Below, one piece after another: positions 1 through 9,236 of a stretch of 44,161 nt of DNA (positions are counted from its first letter, which is position 1; every line of letters begins with the position of its first letter). Under the pieces are notes generated by a model. That model saw nothing but the letters and a program-made list of their open reading frames with translations, ran no database searches and was not told the origin of the DNA. A program made the position numbers and the translations under genes. Source of the DNA: Dermatophilaceae bacterium (lineage in GTDB: Bacteria > Actinomycetota > Actinomycetes > Actinomycetales > Dermatophilaceae); NCBI GenBank assembly GCA_014377705.1, contig JACMPC010000136.1, forward strand, positions 1 through 44,161, in the 5' to 3' direction.

Positions 1-200
1 AGCAGGGCGACCGTCAGCAGGGCGACCGTCAGCAGGGCGACCGTCAGCAGGGCGACCGTCAGCAGGGCGACCGTCAGCAGGGCGACCGTCAGCAAGGCGA
101 CCGTCAGCAAGGCGGTCGGCAGGACAACCGTCAGCAGGACAACCGCCAGCAGGACAACCGCCAGCAGGACAACCGCCAGCAGGGCAACCGTCAGCAGGGT
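1..200 (+). repeat. 15-bp tandem repeat inside rho
   Basis: The 15-bp unit AGCAGGGCGACCGTC occurs six times without change from 1 to 90, twice with changes to 120, then as a diverged family (AGCAGGACAACCGCC) to about 192. One unit is 12 bp, so the frame is kept. Translated, it gives QQGDR and QQDNR units in the disordered N-terminus of Rho. The array runs off the left edge, so its full copy number is unknown. Confidence 0.95.
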
Positions 201-1514
201 GGCCAGAACGACAACCGGGGCCGCTACGACCAGGACGAGGACGCTCCCGGCGGTCGCCGGCGCAACCGTCAGCGCAGCCGCGACCGCAAGCGTCGTGGCG
301 GACCGGGCGAGGGCTCCGGTGGCCAAGGTCAGAGCGAGGCCATTGATGTCGTCGGTGAGGACGACGTCCTGGTTCCGGTGGCTGGCATCCTCGAGGTGCT
401 CGACAACTATGCGTTCCTGCGCACCAGCGGCTACCTGCCCGGTGAGAATGACGTCTACGTGCCGCTCGGCATCGTCAAGAAGAACGACCTGCGCAAGGGC
501 GACGCGGTCACCGGTGCCGTCCGGGCACTGCGTGAGGGCGAGCAGATCCCGGCCCGCCAGAAGTTCAACGCGCTGGTCCGGCTGGACACCATCAACGGAC
601 TGACCCCGGAGCAGTCCCTGAACCGGGTCCACTTCGCCAAGCTCACCCCGCTCTACCCGCAGGAGCGTCTGCGTCTAGAGACCGAGTCGAACATCCTCTC
701 GACCCGGCTGATCGACCTCATCGCCCCGATCGGCAAGGGCCAGCGTGGTCTGATCGTCAGCCCGGCCAAGGCCGGCAAGACGCTCATCCTGCAGGCGATC
801 GCCAACGCCATCACGACGAACAACCCTGAGGCTCACCTGATGGTCGTGCTGGTGGACGAGCGTCCCGAGGAAGTCACCGACATGCAGCGGGCGGTCAAGG
901 GCGAGGTCATCGCCTCGACGTTCGACCGGCCGGCCACCGACCACACCACGGTTGCCGAGCTGGCTATCGAGAGGGCCAAGCGTCTGGTCGAGATGGGCCA
1001 CGACGTGGTCATCCTGCTGGACTCGATCACCCGGCTGGGCCGTGCCTACAACCTCGCCGCCCCGGCGAGCGGCCGGATCCTGTCCGGTGGTGTCGACTCC
1101 AGCGCGCTCTACCCGCCGAAGCGTTTCTTCGGTGCCGCCCGCAACATCGAGAACGGCGGCTCGCTGACCATCCTGGCCACCGCCCTGGTCGACACCGGCT
1201 CCAAGATGGACGAGGTGATCTTCGAGGAGTTCAAGGGCACCGGCAACATGGAGCTTCGCCTGTCCCGTCACCTCGCCGAGCGCCGCATCTTCCCGGCCAT
1301 CGACCTCAACCCCTCGGGCACGCGTCGCGAGGAGATCCTGATGGCGAACGAAGAGCTCAAGATCGTCTGGAAGCTGCGCAGGGTGATCTCGGCCCTCGAC
1401 CAGCAGCAGGGCATCGAGCTGCTCATCGACCGGCTCAAGAAGTCCAAGAGCAACGTCGAGTTCCTGATGCAGGTCCAGAAGACGTCCTCGATCCAGATGA
1501 ACGAGGACGACTGA
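3..1514 (+). CDS. rho: Transcription termination factor Rho, 5'-truncated by window edge
   Basis: Hexameric RNA-dependent ATPase/helicase that ends transcription. The reading frame is open from base 3, so the true start lies outside the window; 503 residues are visible. The first ~65 residues are a Q/G/D/R/N-rich repeat (QQGDR, then QQDNR units) and a basic Arg-rich stretch, the low-complexity N-terminal insertion seen in many actinobacterial Rho proteins. The cold-shock-like RNA-binding domain follows (about residues 120-200, from [17 protein letters not shown]). The ATPase core has the Walker A motif PAKAGKT near residues 254-260, a Walker B-like [16 protein letters not shown], and the RRIFPAIDL segment near the C-terminus. 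A V codon at 378 can look like a start but lies inside the RNA-binding domain. A compact hairpin follows the stop. Identity is certain; only the 5' extent is unknown. Confidence 0.97.
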   Translation, partial: QGDRQQGDRQQGDRQQGDRQQGDRQQGDRQQGDRQQGGRQDNRQQDNRQQDNRQQDNRQQGNRQQGGQNDNRGRYDQDEDAPGGRRRNRQRSRDRKRRGGPGEGSGGQGQSEAIDVVGEDDVLVPVAGILEVLDNYAFLRTSGYLPGENDVYVPLGIVKKNDLRKGDAVTGAVRALREGEQIPARQKFNALVRLDTINGLTPEQSLNRVHFAKLTPLYPQERLRLETESNILSTRLIDLIAPIGKGQRGLIVSPAKAGKTLILQAIANAITTNNPEAHLMVVLVDERPEEVTDMQRAVKGEVIASTFDRPATDHTTVAELAIERAKRLVEMGHDVVILLDSITRLGRAYNLAAPASGRILSGGVDSSALYPPKRFFGAARNIENGGSLTILATALVDTGSKMDEVIFEEFKGTGNMELRLSRHLAERRIFPAIDLNPSGTRREEILMANEELKIVWKLRRVISALDQQQGIELLIDRLKKSKSNVEFLMQVQKTSSIQMNEDD

Positions 1515-1528
1515 CTGATCTGACTCTG

Positions 1529-1550
1529 CCCGAAACTTTCGGGTTGTTGT
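1529..1550 (+). terminator. Hairpin after rho
   Basis: CCCGAA-ACT-TTCGGG is a perfect six-base stem with a three-base loop, followed by TTGTTGT. It begins 15 bases after the rho stop codon. The T-tract is weak, as is common in high-GC actinobacteria, so it may end transcription only partly. Confidence 0.55.
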
Positions 1551-1630
1551 GAAAGGGTGGCGGAACTCGTTCAGGAGCTCTGGGCGGGTTTCTCCATTCC
1601 CAGGGCGTATCGTTTCGCCGGTCGATCCAA

Positions 1631-2062
1631 TTGCCCGGAGCCGGTCAAGTCGGTACAGAGGGGCATCTCGGAACGGCGGAGCCTGGCCAGACCCGCATTG
1701 TCGTCGCCGATGACGACCCCGACATCCTCCACCTTGTGGTCTTCAAGCTCACCCAGGCCGGGTTCGACGCCGTGGGTGTCACCGACGGCACGGCTGCCCT
1801 GGATGCCATCGAGACCGACCCGCCACGGCTGGTCATCCTCGACATCATGATGCCCGGGATGTCCGGCATCGACGTGCTGCGCAAGGTCCGGGCCAACGAG
1901 GCCATCAACGACCTCGACGTCATCCTGCTGTCGGGGCGGGCACGTGACGCAGACGTCGACACCGGATTCGCCACGGGCGCCTGCGACTGTGTCACCGAGC
2001 CGTTTAGCCCGCGTGAGCTGCTGCATCGTGTCAACGCAGTTCTCACCAGGGGCGTTAGGTGA
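1631..2062 (+). CDS. Degenerate response-regulator receiver protein
   Basis: Stand-alone CheY-like receiver domain of about 120 residues with no output domain. Visible are the acidic pocket (D28, D29), the phospho-acceptor D71 in LVILDIMMPG and S101 in ILLSGRA. The usual GADDYVTKPFSPREL motif reads GACDCVTEPFSPREL: the conserved Lys needed for phosphorylation signalling is Glu (E123) and an Asp is Cys. The first candidate start is a TTG at 1631 with no clear ribosome binding site, so the N-terminus is uncertain. It precedes a histidine kinase gene that has collapsed, so the pair was probably a two-component system now decaying. The gene still reads through without a stop. Confidence 0.75.
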   Translation: MPGAGQVGTEGHLGTAEPGQTRIVVADDDPDILHLVVFKLTQAGFDAVGVTDGTAALDAIETDPPRLVILDIMMPGMSGIDVLRKVRANEAINDLDVILLSGRARDADVDTGFATGACDCVTEPFSPRELLHRVNAVLTRGVR

Positions 2063-2226
2063 GTGTTGGGCGGACCTTCCTACTTATGGCCTGGTCCGCC
2101 AGATGACCACGTGGTGGCCAGGCGAAGGGCGGTGCGCGAGTCTGTGCGGCCCGGAGCGGGTGTCGGGCGCCACGGCCAGGCAGAGATTCGGCAACGACTC
2201 CCGGGCGGTGGCTGGCTTGAGGGGCG

Positions 2227-3780
2227 ATGTCTGAGCGTGGCCGGCAACGGGCGGCTCTCGGGTGGCCGATCGCCGGAACGCTGCGCATCCTGGTCCTTCT
2301 CTGCTGGGCGGTGCTCCTGGTCGTGGCCTTCACGGCGGTCGGCCCCCTTTTTCTTCAGTCGTAGAACGTGCACAGGCTGACCGTGATCGACTCCCCGGCG
2401 GTGGACGCCAACGCGGAGGTCCGCGAGGACATGAGCGACGCCCTGACCGGATGGACGGCATACAAGCTGTCCGGTCAGCGTGAGCTGGCGAAGCCGTTTC
2501 TCGGCTCTCACGACCGCACGACCATCGCGCTGACCAGACTCGACGGCAGGCTGGCGTGCGGCGGGCTGGACGAACGTGACGTCCGTCTGCACGCAACACC
2601 GGGCAGCACGCAACACCGCGCGGCCGTGAAGTGGTGGGCTTTTGCGCTGCGCACGGAGAATTCCCCAACTGGCAACGGTCCGGCAGATCCCCTGAAGGGC
2701 CGGCCGCTGTTTGAGGAGTTCACGTCGGCGAACGCGGCGCTCGGTGCCTATCTGACGGCAGAGCGCGAAAAGACCCGAGCCGAGGCAGATGTCATCGCGA
2801 GAGCGGTCCTCGACAGCGCCCCGGGTCTTCCACCGCGACACCGGTGCCCGCGGGGTCGTGAAGGTCCCGATCGGACTTAATGACCGGGTGATCGGGATGA
2901 TCTACGTGCTGGTCGACGAACCTCGGAAGGGGACCACGTTCGAGGTCAATGTCGTGCAGGCGGTGTCCGGGTTCGTGGCGCGGGCCATCGTCGAGGCCGA
3001 GCACCGGGCGAACCAGCGGGAGCATGTGGAACGTATCGAGAGGCTTGACCGCCAGAAGTCCGACTTCCTGGCGACGGTCAGCCATGAGCTGCGAACACCC
3101 CTGACCTCGATCAGCGGCTAACTGGAGCTGCTGCAAGGGGGGATGCCGGTGAGATGACACAACAGCAGCACCGGATGCTCGAGGTGATCAACCGCAACAC
3201 GATTCGTCTGAGGAGTCTGATCGAGGACGTGATGGCGCTCAGCCGGATCGAGGGCGGAATCAGCAGGGCCGGCTTCGTCGGGGTGTCGGTCCAGCAGCCG
3301 ATCGTCAGGGCCGGCGAGGAGCTCAGCCCGCTCGCCCACGGCAAGTACGTGAAGCTCGAGGTGGAGCACGGTCCGGGCGCCGCGATCGTGCTGGGCGACT
3401 GAGTCTCAGTGGATCGCGCAGTCGTCAACACCCTTTCCAACGCCATCAAGTTCAGCCGGCCCGGAGGAGTCGTTCTCCTCAGCAGCACCCTCGATGAGCG
3501 CGCCGGAGGACGGGCCATCATTGCCTGTCAGGACACTGGGGTGGGCGTCCCCGCCCGCGACCTGGCGGACCTGTTCAGCCGGTTCTTCCGGGCCAGCAAT
3601 GCCACCGAGCAAGCGATTCCCGGCAGCGGTCCGGGCCTCAGCATCGGCAGGCAGATCGTCGAGGACCATCACGGCGGGAAGCTGAGGCTGACCTCGGTCA
3701 AGGCTGAGGGAACGACGGTGGTCCTGGACCTGCCGTTGTACGAGTCTCCACCGGCCGACGCCGATGGGGCGAAACAGGCC
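2227..3780 (+). pseudogene. Broken sensor histidine kinase (membrane sensor, GAF, HisKA, HATPase)
   Basis: A single ancestral kinase can be followed through several frames. From ATG 2227 there is a membrane segment (TLRILVLLCWAVLLVVAFTA) and then a TAG at 2362-2364. The same frame continues as a CHASE3-like sensor segment and the start of a GAF domain. Near 2818, in GCCCCGGG, the frame shifts by one and goes on through GAF to the H-box [18 protein letters not shown], where TAA at 3119-3121 replaces an expected Tyr codon. A second shift at the G-run near 3136 leads to the rest of HisKA. TGA at 3400-3402 precedes the ATPase domain (N-box NTLSNAIKF, D-box CQDTGVGVP, G-box GSGPGLSI). No kinase-type stop follows; the frame runs on into the rpmE leader. 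At least three nonsense codons and two frameshifts make function very unlikely. Confidence 0.9.
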
Positions 3781-3928
3781 CAGGGGGCGGGGGGAATGAC
3801 TCGGACCCGGACAGCGTTTTCGGCATACGTGCCGGATCTGGCACAATGTTGTGTTGGCAGCCGGTCCCCGCGTGCGAGGGAGTCCCGAGCACACGATCCG
3901 GCAGTGCCTCAACCACAAGGAGCACACG

Positions 3929-4171
3929 TTGAAGAAGGACCTCCACCCCACCTATGTCGCTACCACGGTCACCTGCACCTGTGGCTCCACGTTCGAGACC
4001 CGCAGCACCGTGACAGGCGGCAAGATCTCGTCCGATGTGTGCTCACAGTGCCACCCGTTCTACACCGGCAAGCAGAAGATCCTCGACACCGGTGGCCGTA
4101 TCGCCCGCTTCCAGGCGCGCTACGGCAAGAAGGTCGAGAAGGCAGAGGAAGCCGAGAAGGTCGACAAGTAG
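3929..4171 (+). CDS. rpmE: 50S ribosomal protein L31, zinc-binding type
   Basis: L31 of the large ribosomal subunit, 80 residues. The start is TTG at 3929, with AAGGAG at 3917-3922 seven bases upstream; this gives the usual [10 protein letters not shown] beginning, whereas a longer in-frame reading from 3851 would add an unconserved leader. Cys16, Cys18, Cys38 and Cys41 form the zinc ribbon, so this is the C+ form used when zinc is sufficient. The C-terminal tail is Lys/Glu rich ([14 protein letters not shown]). It lies between the kinase remnant and prfA, in the usual actinobacterial order rho-rpmE-prfA. The sequence GCACAATGTT at 3841-3850 may be part of its promoter. Confidence 0.96.
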   Translation: MKKDLHPTYVATTVTCTCGSTFETRSTVTGGKISSDVCSQCHPFYTGKQKILDTGGRIARFQARYGKKVEKAEEAEKVDK

Positions 4172-4278
4172 CTACCCCGCACGCCGGTCCCCGATCTTGA
4201 TGGTCGCGGGGCCGGCGTTGCTGTCTGAGCGCGTCGTCCGCGTGCTCGTGCGAAGCTCATGAGTGGAAGGTCCCCCAG

Positions 4279-5367
4279 ATGTTGGAGTCCGCTGCGACGC
4301 TGGTGCAGGAGTACGCCGATCTCGAGGCCCAGCTCGCTGAGCCCACGGTGCACTCCGACCAGGCTCTGGTGCGCAGGCTGAACAAGAGGTACGCCGCGCT
4401 GGCACCCACCGTCGCGGCCTACCATGCGTGGCACGCCGCCTGCGACGACGTGGCTACGGCCCGTGAGCTGGCCACCCAGGACAGGGCGTTTGCCGAGGAG
4501 CTGCCCGCGCTCGATGCCGTGCTGGCAGCCGCCGAGGACAAGCTTCGCCGGTTGCTGGTGCCCCGCGACCCCGATGACGATCGCGACATCATTCTGGAGG
4601 TCAAGGCGGGCGAGGGCGGGGAGGAGTCTGCGCTGTTCGCCGGCGACCTGTTGCGGATGTATCTGCGCTACGCCGAGCGTCGCGGCTGGCGAACCGAGGT
4701 GCTGGACGCCACCGAGTCCGACCTAGGCGGCTACAAGGATGTTCGGGTGTCGGTGAAGTCGCGTGGGGTCACGGACCCGGCCGATGCGCCCTGGGCCCGG
4801 CTGAAGTACGAGGGCGGCGTGCACCGGGTCCAGCGGGTCCCGGTGACGGAGTCCCAGGGGCGCATCCACACCTCTGCGGCCGGCGTGCTGGTGATGCCCG
4901 AGGTCGACGACGTCGAGGTCACTGTCGACCTGAATGACCTCAAGGTCGACGTCTACCGCTCGTCCGGGCCGGGTGGCCAGAGCGTCAACACCACCGACTC
5001 GGCGGTTCGGATCACCCACCTCCCGACCGGGACCGTGGTGTCCTGCCAGAACGAGAAGTCCCAGCTCCAGAACAAGGAGTCGGCCATGCGGGTGTTGCGG
5101 GCCAGGTTGCACCAGCTCGCCCAGGATGAGGCGGACGCGGTGGCCTCGGCGCAGCGGAAGTCCCAGATCCGCACGGTCGACCGCTCGGAAAGGATCCGGA
5201 CCTACAACTACCCGGAGAACCGGATCGCTGACCACCGGACGGGTTACAAGGCCTACAACCTCGACATGGTGCTGGATGGTGACCTGGACCCGATCGTGCA
5301 GTCCGCGGTGGACACCGACGACGCCGCCCGGATGGCGGCGGTAGCGGCCGGGTCCCCGAGTTCGTGA
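4279..5367 (+). CDS. prfA: Peptide chain release factor 1
   Basis: RF1 (362 residues) reads UAA and UAG stop codons and triggers peptide release. The codon-recognition motif is PVT (188-190) in [16 protein letters not shown], as in other RF1 proteins. The GGQ motif at 232-234 ([17 protein letters not shown]) enters the peptidyl-transferase centre, and its Gln is the methylation target of the next gene, PrmC. The coiled N-terminal domain occupies residues 1-100. ATG 4279 has GGAAGG about ten bases upstream. The gene lies 107 bases after rpmE and 54 before prmC, consistent with co-transcription. Length and motifs are normal. Confidence 0.97.
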   Translation: MLESAATLVQEYADLEAQLAEPTVHSDQALVRRLNKRYAALAPTVAAYHAWHAACDDVATARELATQDRAFAEELPALDAVLAAAEDKLRRLLVPRDPDDDRDIILEVKAGEGGEESALFAGDLLRMYLRYAERRGWRTEVLDATESDLGGYKDVRVSVKSRGVTDPADAPWARLKYEGGVHRVQRVPVTESQGRIHTSAAGVLVMPEVDDVEVTVDLNDLKVDVYRSSGPGGQSVNTTDSAVRITHLPTGTVVSCQNEKSQLQNKESAMRVLRARLHQLAQDEADAVASAQRKSQIRTVDRSERIRTYNYPENRIADHRTGYKAYNLDMVLDGDLDPIVQSAVDTDDAARMAAVAAGSPSS

Positions 5368-5421
5368 CCTCAGGGTCTGGGACCCCAGGGTCAATGACGG
5401 TGTCGTCGATCCGGTTGGTGA

Positions 5422-6546
5422 GTGGCCGGTGAGGGGGCGGTGAGCGGATCAGTGGGCGGGTCGGCAAGGTTACTGAGGGACGCTGTCCGTGACGCTGTCC
5501 GGACCTTGTCGGAGGCCGGCGTCGAGAGTGCTGAGTTTGACGCCATTGCCCTGGCTGCGTGTGCCGGAAAGACGACCACCGGGGACGTGCGCAAGCTGAT
5601 GATCATGGGCGCGCCGGTGCCGGGGGGGTTTGACGACCTGGTGTGCGAGCGCGCCCGGCGGGTGCCGCTTCAACACCTGACCGGCAAGGCAGGATTCCGC
5701 AGGCTCGAGCTCTCGGTCGGCCCAGGCGTCTTCGTCCCCCGCTTCGAGACCGAGCTCACAGCCGGCCTGGCCATAGCCTTCCTGCAGACCGGTGCAGACC
5801 AGGCCGAAGTCCACCAGACCGGTGTCGATCAGACCGGTGCAGACCAGGCCGAAGTCCACCAGACCGGTGTCGACCAGACCGGTGTCGACCAGACCAATGC
5901 CGCCAAACCTAGGGACGGTGCGCAGGAATCGGGTTCAAACCTAGGGACTGTGCGAAGCGCCGTCCCTAGGTTTGAGGGTGAAAACCCAACACCGTCCCTA
6001 GGTTTGCGGGATTGGACGAGGTCTTGTGGGACGCCGGTTGTGGTGGACCTTTGCGCCGGGTCGGGGGCGATCGCCCTGGCGGTCAAGGACGAGGTTCCTT
6101 CGGCCGAGGTGCATGGAGTGGAGCTGTCCGAGCTTGCTTTCGCCTGGGCGATTCGCAACCGCGACGATCTGGGGCTCGACGTGGACCTCCGGCTCGGCGA
6201 CGCCACGCTGGCGTTCCCCGAGCTCGAGGCCGGCGTGGATGTGGTCGTGAGCAACCCGCCATACATCCCGGTGGGCTCGATCCCGAACGACCCGGAGGTC
6301 CGCGACCACGACCCGGAGGTTGCCCTTTATGGCGGGAGCTTGGATGGTCTGCGGATCCCCCTGGCTGTTGCCGCCCGCGCCGCTGCCCTGCTGCGCCCGG
6401 GAGGGTTCTTCGTCATGGAGCATGCCGACGCGCAGGGTGAGTCCCTCACCTCGGCCCTGCGGATGACCGGTGTGTGGCAGGACGTCCGGGACCATGCGGA
6501 CCTCAACGGGCGTCCGCGGGCAGTGACCGCCGTCCGAGCACGCTGA
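5422..6546 (+). CDS. prmC: Release factor glutamine methyltransferase with a repeat-derived insertion
   Basis: PrmC/HemK uses S-adenosylmethionine to methylate the Gln of the GGQ motif in release factors. The N-terminal helical domain (about 15-115) contains VPLQHLTGKAGF and FVPRFETE. The catalytic domain (from about 205) has the SAM-binding DLCAGSGAIAL and the signature NPPY at 279-282. At 374 residues it is about 80-90 longer than usual. The extra length is residues ~122-203, between the two domains, and comes from a 45-bp tandem repeat followed by four copies of a short inverted repeat, all in frame. The linker position may make this tolerable, but it is not proven. GTG 5422 is the furthest start; GTG 5440, just after GAGGGGGC, is equally plausible. 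It is followed by tsaC after a reverse-strand gene. Confidence 0.93.
   Translation: MAGEGAVSGSVGGSARLLRDAVRDAVRTLSEAGVESAEFDAIALAACAGKTTTGDVRKLMIMGAPVPGGFDDLVCERARRVPLQHLTGKAGFRRLELSVGPGVFVPRFETELTAGLAIAFLQTGADQAEVHQTGVDQTGADQAEVHQTGVDQTGVDQTNAAKPRDGAQESGSNLGTVRSAVPRFEGENPTPSLGLRDWTRSCGTPVVVDLCAGSGAIALAVKDEVPSAEVHGVELSELAFAWAIRNRDDLGLDVDLRLGDATLAFPELEAGVDVVVSNPPYIPVGSIPNDPEVRDHDPEVALYGGSLDGLRIPLAVAARAAALLRPGGFFVMEHADAQGESLTSALRMTGVWQDVRDHADLNGRPRAVTAVRAR
5785..5889 (+). repeat. 45-bp tandem repeat within prmC
   Basis: A 45-bp unit beginning CAGACCGGTGCAGACCAGG is present at 5785-5829 and 5830-5874 with one base difference, followed by a 15-bp partial unit at 5875-5889. It is built from smaller CAGACCGGTG pieces. 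Translated, each unit reads QTGADQAEVHQTGVD. Confidence 0.95.
5905..6005. repeat. Four-copy CCTAGG inverted-repeat block inside prmC
   Basis: Two copies of AAACCTAGGGAC(G/T)GTG at 5905-5920 and 5937-5952 are followed by two copies in the opposite orientation, (A/G)CCGTCCCTAGGTTT, ending at 5973 and 6005. The starts of each pair are 32 bases apart. The same element, with the same two-forward two-reverse order, is found at 28672-28783. It resembles REP/BIME elements, but here it is translated as part of PrmC. Confidence 0.9.
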
Positions 6547-6616
6547 TCAGCCGGGCACACTCACTGCCGAACAGTCGGCCGGAGACAGTCGGTCGGGCGT
6601 AGTGGGCCGGCCAGAG

Positions 6617-7315
6617 TCAGTCCATCACCACGACGTTCGCCAGCTCGACCAGGATCTGCTCCGCCTGAGCGCGGCTGATGATGGCCCCCGACAGGGCCGC
6701 AAGCCGGTCGAGGTCGACCGGTCCGAGGTCGGCTCCGCGCAGATCCGCGTCCTTGAGCCTGGCGGCATACAGGTCGGCATGGAGCAGCACCGATCCGGTC
6801 AGGTCGCTGCCGCGCAGGTCCGCTCCCCGCAGGGTTGCCTCGGTCAGCCGCAGGTCGGTGAGCGCCGCACTGGCAAGAACGCAACCGTTGAGGTTCGCGG
6901 CATACAGGTTGCTGCCCTGCAGGAGCATGCCGAGGCCTCGCGTGTTCTCGAAGTTCGTTGCCATCAGCCGGCATCCGTGGAACTCCGCCTCGCTCATCAG
7001 GGCACCACCAAAGATCGCCCCGGCGCCGTCCACCATCTCGAACCGGGCACCGGCGAGATCGGAGTCGGTGAAGGTGGCGTTTCGCGCGCTGCCCCCTTCG
7101 AAGAGCGCCGCGTCCAGGCTTGACCCGTTGAGAAGGGCCTCGTCGAGGTTGCAGTCACGGAACCGCCAGCCGGGCAGGTCGAGCCCGCGCAGATCGGCTC
7201 CGCTCAGATCGCAGCGCACCAGTGTCAGCGGTCCGCCGCCCAGCTCAGGGCGTTCGCGCAGGAGGGTTGCGCCGAGCTCGAGGTCCTGCAACGGCTCGCT
7301 GGCCACTACGCACAT
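6617..7315 (-). CDS. Pentapeptide-repeat protein
   Basis: 232 residues, largely A(D/N)LXX-type pentapeptide repeats: for example DLSGADLRGLDLPG, NLYAANLNG, ADLRGSDLTGSVLLHADLYAARLKDADLRGADLG in successive stretches. Such proteins fold as a right-handed quadrilateral beta helix. Some members of the family (MfpA, Qnr) mimic DNA and protect gyrase, but no feature here shows this function. There is no signal peptide or membrane segment, so it is probably cytosolic. ATG at 7315 is the only evident start and its ribosome binding site is poor. It is convergent with prmC and divergent from tsaC, which it separates. Function unknown. Confidence 0.85.
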   Translation of the reverse strand: MCVVASEPLQDLELGATLLRERPELGGGPLTLVRCDLSGADLRGLDLPGWRFRDCNLDEALLNGSSLDAALFEGGSARNATFTDSDLAGARFEMVDGAGAIFGGALMSEAEFHGCRLMATNFENTRGLGMLLQGSNLYAANLNGCVLASAALTDLRLTEATLRGADLRGSDLTGSVLLHADLYAARLKDADLRGADLGPVDLDRLAALSGAIISRAQAEQILVELANVVVMD

Positions 7316-7446
7316 CCCTGGGTCGCCGGTCGGAGCCTCCAGTCTGCCCTGCCCGCGTCGCGCCGTTCACGCCTCGGGTCTGGCGACACTTCTGGGCCGG
7401 GGGCATGACAAACTTCAGCCGTGGCCGAGTTGACGGAGAGCAGCGA

Positions 7447-8094
7447 ATGAGTCCAGTGATCGACTGCACGAGCGAGGAGGGTCTGGCCGAGGGGATCGCC
7501 GCCGCGGCAGAGGCCGTTCGCGGTGGCGAGGTGGTGGTCCTGCCGACTGACACCGTGTACGGCGTGGGTGTCGACGCGTTCGCCTCCGATGCCGTGGCCG
7601 CGGTGCTGATGGCCAAGGGCAGGGGCCGCGAGATGCCTCTGCCGGTGCTGGTCCCGAACGCCCAGACCGTCGACGGCCTGGCGGCTGGCGTGCCCGGCTA
7701 CGCCCGGGACCTGATCAAGGCTTTCTGGCCCGGCCCTCTGACCCTGGTGCTGCACGCGCAGACCTCCCTGATGTGGGATCTCGGCGATACCAACGGCACC
7801 GTGGCCCTGCGGATGCCCCGCAATGACACCGCGCTCAAGCTGCTGAACGACGTCGGCCCGATGGCGGTCACCAGCGCCAATGTCTCCGGGCAGCCACCGG
7901 CCAAGACCATTGTCGACGCCGCAGCCCAGCTCGGCTCGGCCGTCAGCGTCTATCTGGACGCGGGGCCCTCGGCCGGAGATCTGGCTTCCACGATCCTGGA
8001 CTGCACCGGTGCGTCACCGGTCATCCTGCGGGCCGGGGCCGTCACCGCCGGACAGCTCCAGGAGGTTCTTGGCGAGATCGAGCTGCGCAACTGA
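7447..8094 (+). CDS. tsaC: L-threonylcarbamoyladenylate synthase
   Basis: Sua5/YrdC/TsaC family, 215 residues. It makes threonylcarbamoyl-AMP from Thr, bicarbonate and ATP for the t6A modification of ANN-decoding tRNAs. Conserved segments are VVLPTDTVYGVGVDA near the N-terminus, the K-x-R stretch AKGRGREMPLPVLV, FWPGPLTLVL and MAVTSANVSG. The start is ATG 7447 with GGAGAG about six bases upstream; an open frame continues upstream without conservation. No C-terminal Sua5 domain is present, so this is the short TsaC form. Placement downstream of prmC is standard in actinobacteria, here interrupted by the pentapeptide gene. Confidence 0.93.
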   Translation: MSPVIDCTSEEGLAEGIAAAAEAVRGGEVVVLPTDTVYGVGVDAFASDAVAAVLMAKGRGREMPLPVLVPNAQTVDGLAAGVPGYARDLIKAFWPGPLTLVLHAQTSLMWDLGDTNGTVALRMPRNDTALKLLNDVGPMAVTSANVSGQPPAKTIVDAAAQLGSAVSVYLDAGPSAGDLASTILDCTGASPVILRAGAVTAGQLQEVLGEIELRN

Positions 8095-8114
8095 TAGGCG
8101 GGCAGGTCCGGCCA

Positions 8115-8134
8115 GGGCCACGGTGCCCGTGCCC
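8115..8134. terminator. Hairpin between tsaC and the GGDEF remnant
   Basis: GGGCCACGG-TGC-CCGTGCCC forms an eight-pair stem with one bulged C, 20 bases after the tsaC stop. There is no T-tract. It lies between convergent genes, so it could work in both directions. Confidence 0.4.
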
Positions 8135-8153
8135 TCAGGACCGACCGGTAATC

Positions 8154-9217
8154 TCACCCGATGCGCTCCGTGGCGCCCGCCCTCCCCAGGGCCGCGGGCA
8201 GGCGTTCCTCGATGCGTCTGATCAGGTCGGGAAGTTGTGCGGCCACGACCGGAGGCCCGAGAGCGAAGCCCTGAGCGGTGGAGCATCTTGGCTGGTAGTG
8301 CACCACGATCTCGCCGTTCCTGATCGCCTCGAGCGGCTCTGCCAGGAGCTGAGGTACGAGTGGGCCCCCGGTCTCCATCTCGTTGCCGCATCTGGCGGTG
8401 TGCTCGGACCGCGCCCTGGCCACGGACAGCGCCACGTCGGCCCGGAGCAGTACGAGGTCCGGCTCTGCGCCGTCCTCGGGCACGACGGCGGCGCCGATGC
8501 TGACCTCGACCGAGACACTGAGGTCAGGCAGCTCGAGGGGGCCTTCAAACGCCGGCCGGATGTGCGTTGTGGCCCGGCTGGCTTCTTCGCCGGAAGTGAT
8601 CGACGGGTCCAGGACCCCGAACACGTCATTGCCCATCCGGGCCACCACTGCGTGTTCGCCGGTTCATCAGACCCGTGACGTAGTCCGTGTCCGCCAGTCG
8701 CGCCAGTGGCACCGCCTGGTCCTCCAGCTGGCGCACGATCCGGACCAGGATGAGCGGTCCCATCAACCCTGACGAGATCGCGATGGTCATGTTCTGCACC
8801 AAGACACCAGCGATCAGCTCACGCACGATGATGGTCGGGCCGACAGCCACTGCCGCCGCAAGCGCCACCATGAGCGTGCCGCGGCTGATACGAGCAGCAG
8901 GAGCCCGGTGGCGAAAAGTGCGTAGGCAAAGAGGTAAGGGCGTCGGCGGGGGAGGGGAACGGTTCGACCAGGACCACGTGTTGATACCAGCCGTACAGCC
9001 CGTCGCCCAGAACCCACATCACGGTGCCTGCGGCGATGAGGTACCACCCGCCTGGATGGGCCGGCCGGTACTCGCGGACGCCCTACAGGGTTCCGGTGGC
9101 ACCGTGGAGGCCGATGAGGCAGCCGACGATGTCTCTGACCATCCCCAGCGGCAGTGCGACGCGGTTCGCGCTGGCCACGAGACCGCCGAGCAGGTATCGC
9201 CGCCAGGTTGCCATCAC
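8154..9217 (-). pseudogene. Broken membrane GGDEF-EAL protein
   Basis: Reading 9217 to 8154 on the reverse strand, the fragments are: MATWRRYLLGG and a membrane segment, then TAG (forward 9083-9085); the same frame continues with WVLGDGLYGWYQH and PFPSPADAL, typical of the N-terminal multi-span region of actinobacterial GGDEF-EAL proteins. The frame shifts near 8940 (PYLFAYALFATGLLLL), again near 8875 (further membrane segments and LARLADTDYVTGLMNRR, the start of GGDEF), and again near 8650 (RMGNDVFGVL in place of the RxGGDEF motif). The EAL part is cut short after VVHYQPR and lacks EAL itself and all later catalytic motifs. One nonsense codon, three frameshifts and a missing C-terminus show a dead gene. 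It starts about 20 bases downstream of the binding-protein gene and so was the last gene of that operon. Confidence 0.85.
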
Positions 9218-9236
9218 TATCTCGCTCTTATCGGCT

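Noticed and set aside
1-200. CRISPR-like array
   Set aside because: The units are contiguous 15-bp repeats without spacers and are translated in frame as part of Rho.
2063-2226. Extra gene between the response regulator and the kinase remnant
   Set aside because: Open frames exist but show no conserved segment; it is treated as non-coding or eroded sequence.
3409-4200. 263-codon frame spanning the kinase ATPase domain and rpmE
   Set aside because: Only the first ~120 codons are kinase-like; the rest overlaps rpmE in a different frame because the kinase stop has been lost.
5905-6005. CRISPR or attachment site
   Set aside because: There are only four copies in two orientations, with no cas or integrase genes; a REP-like element fits better.
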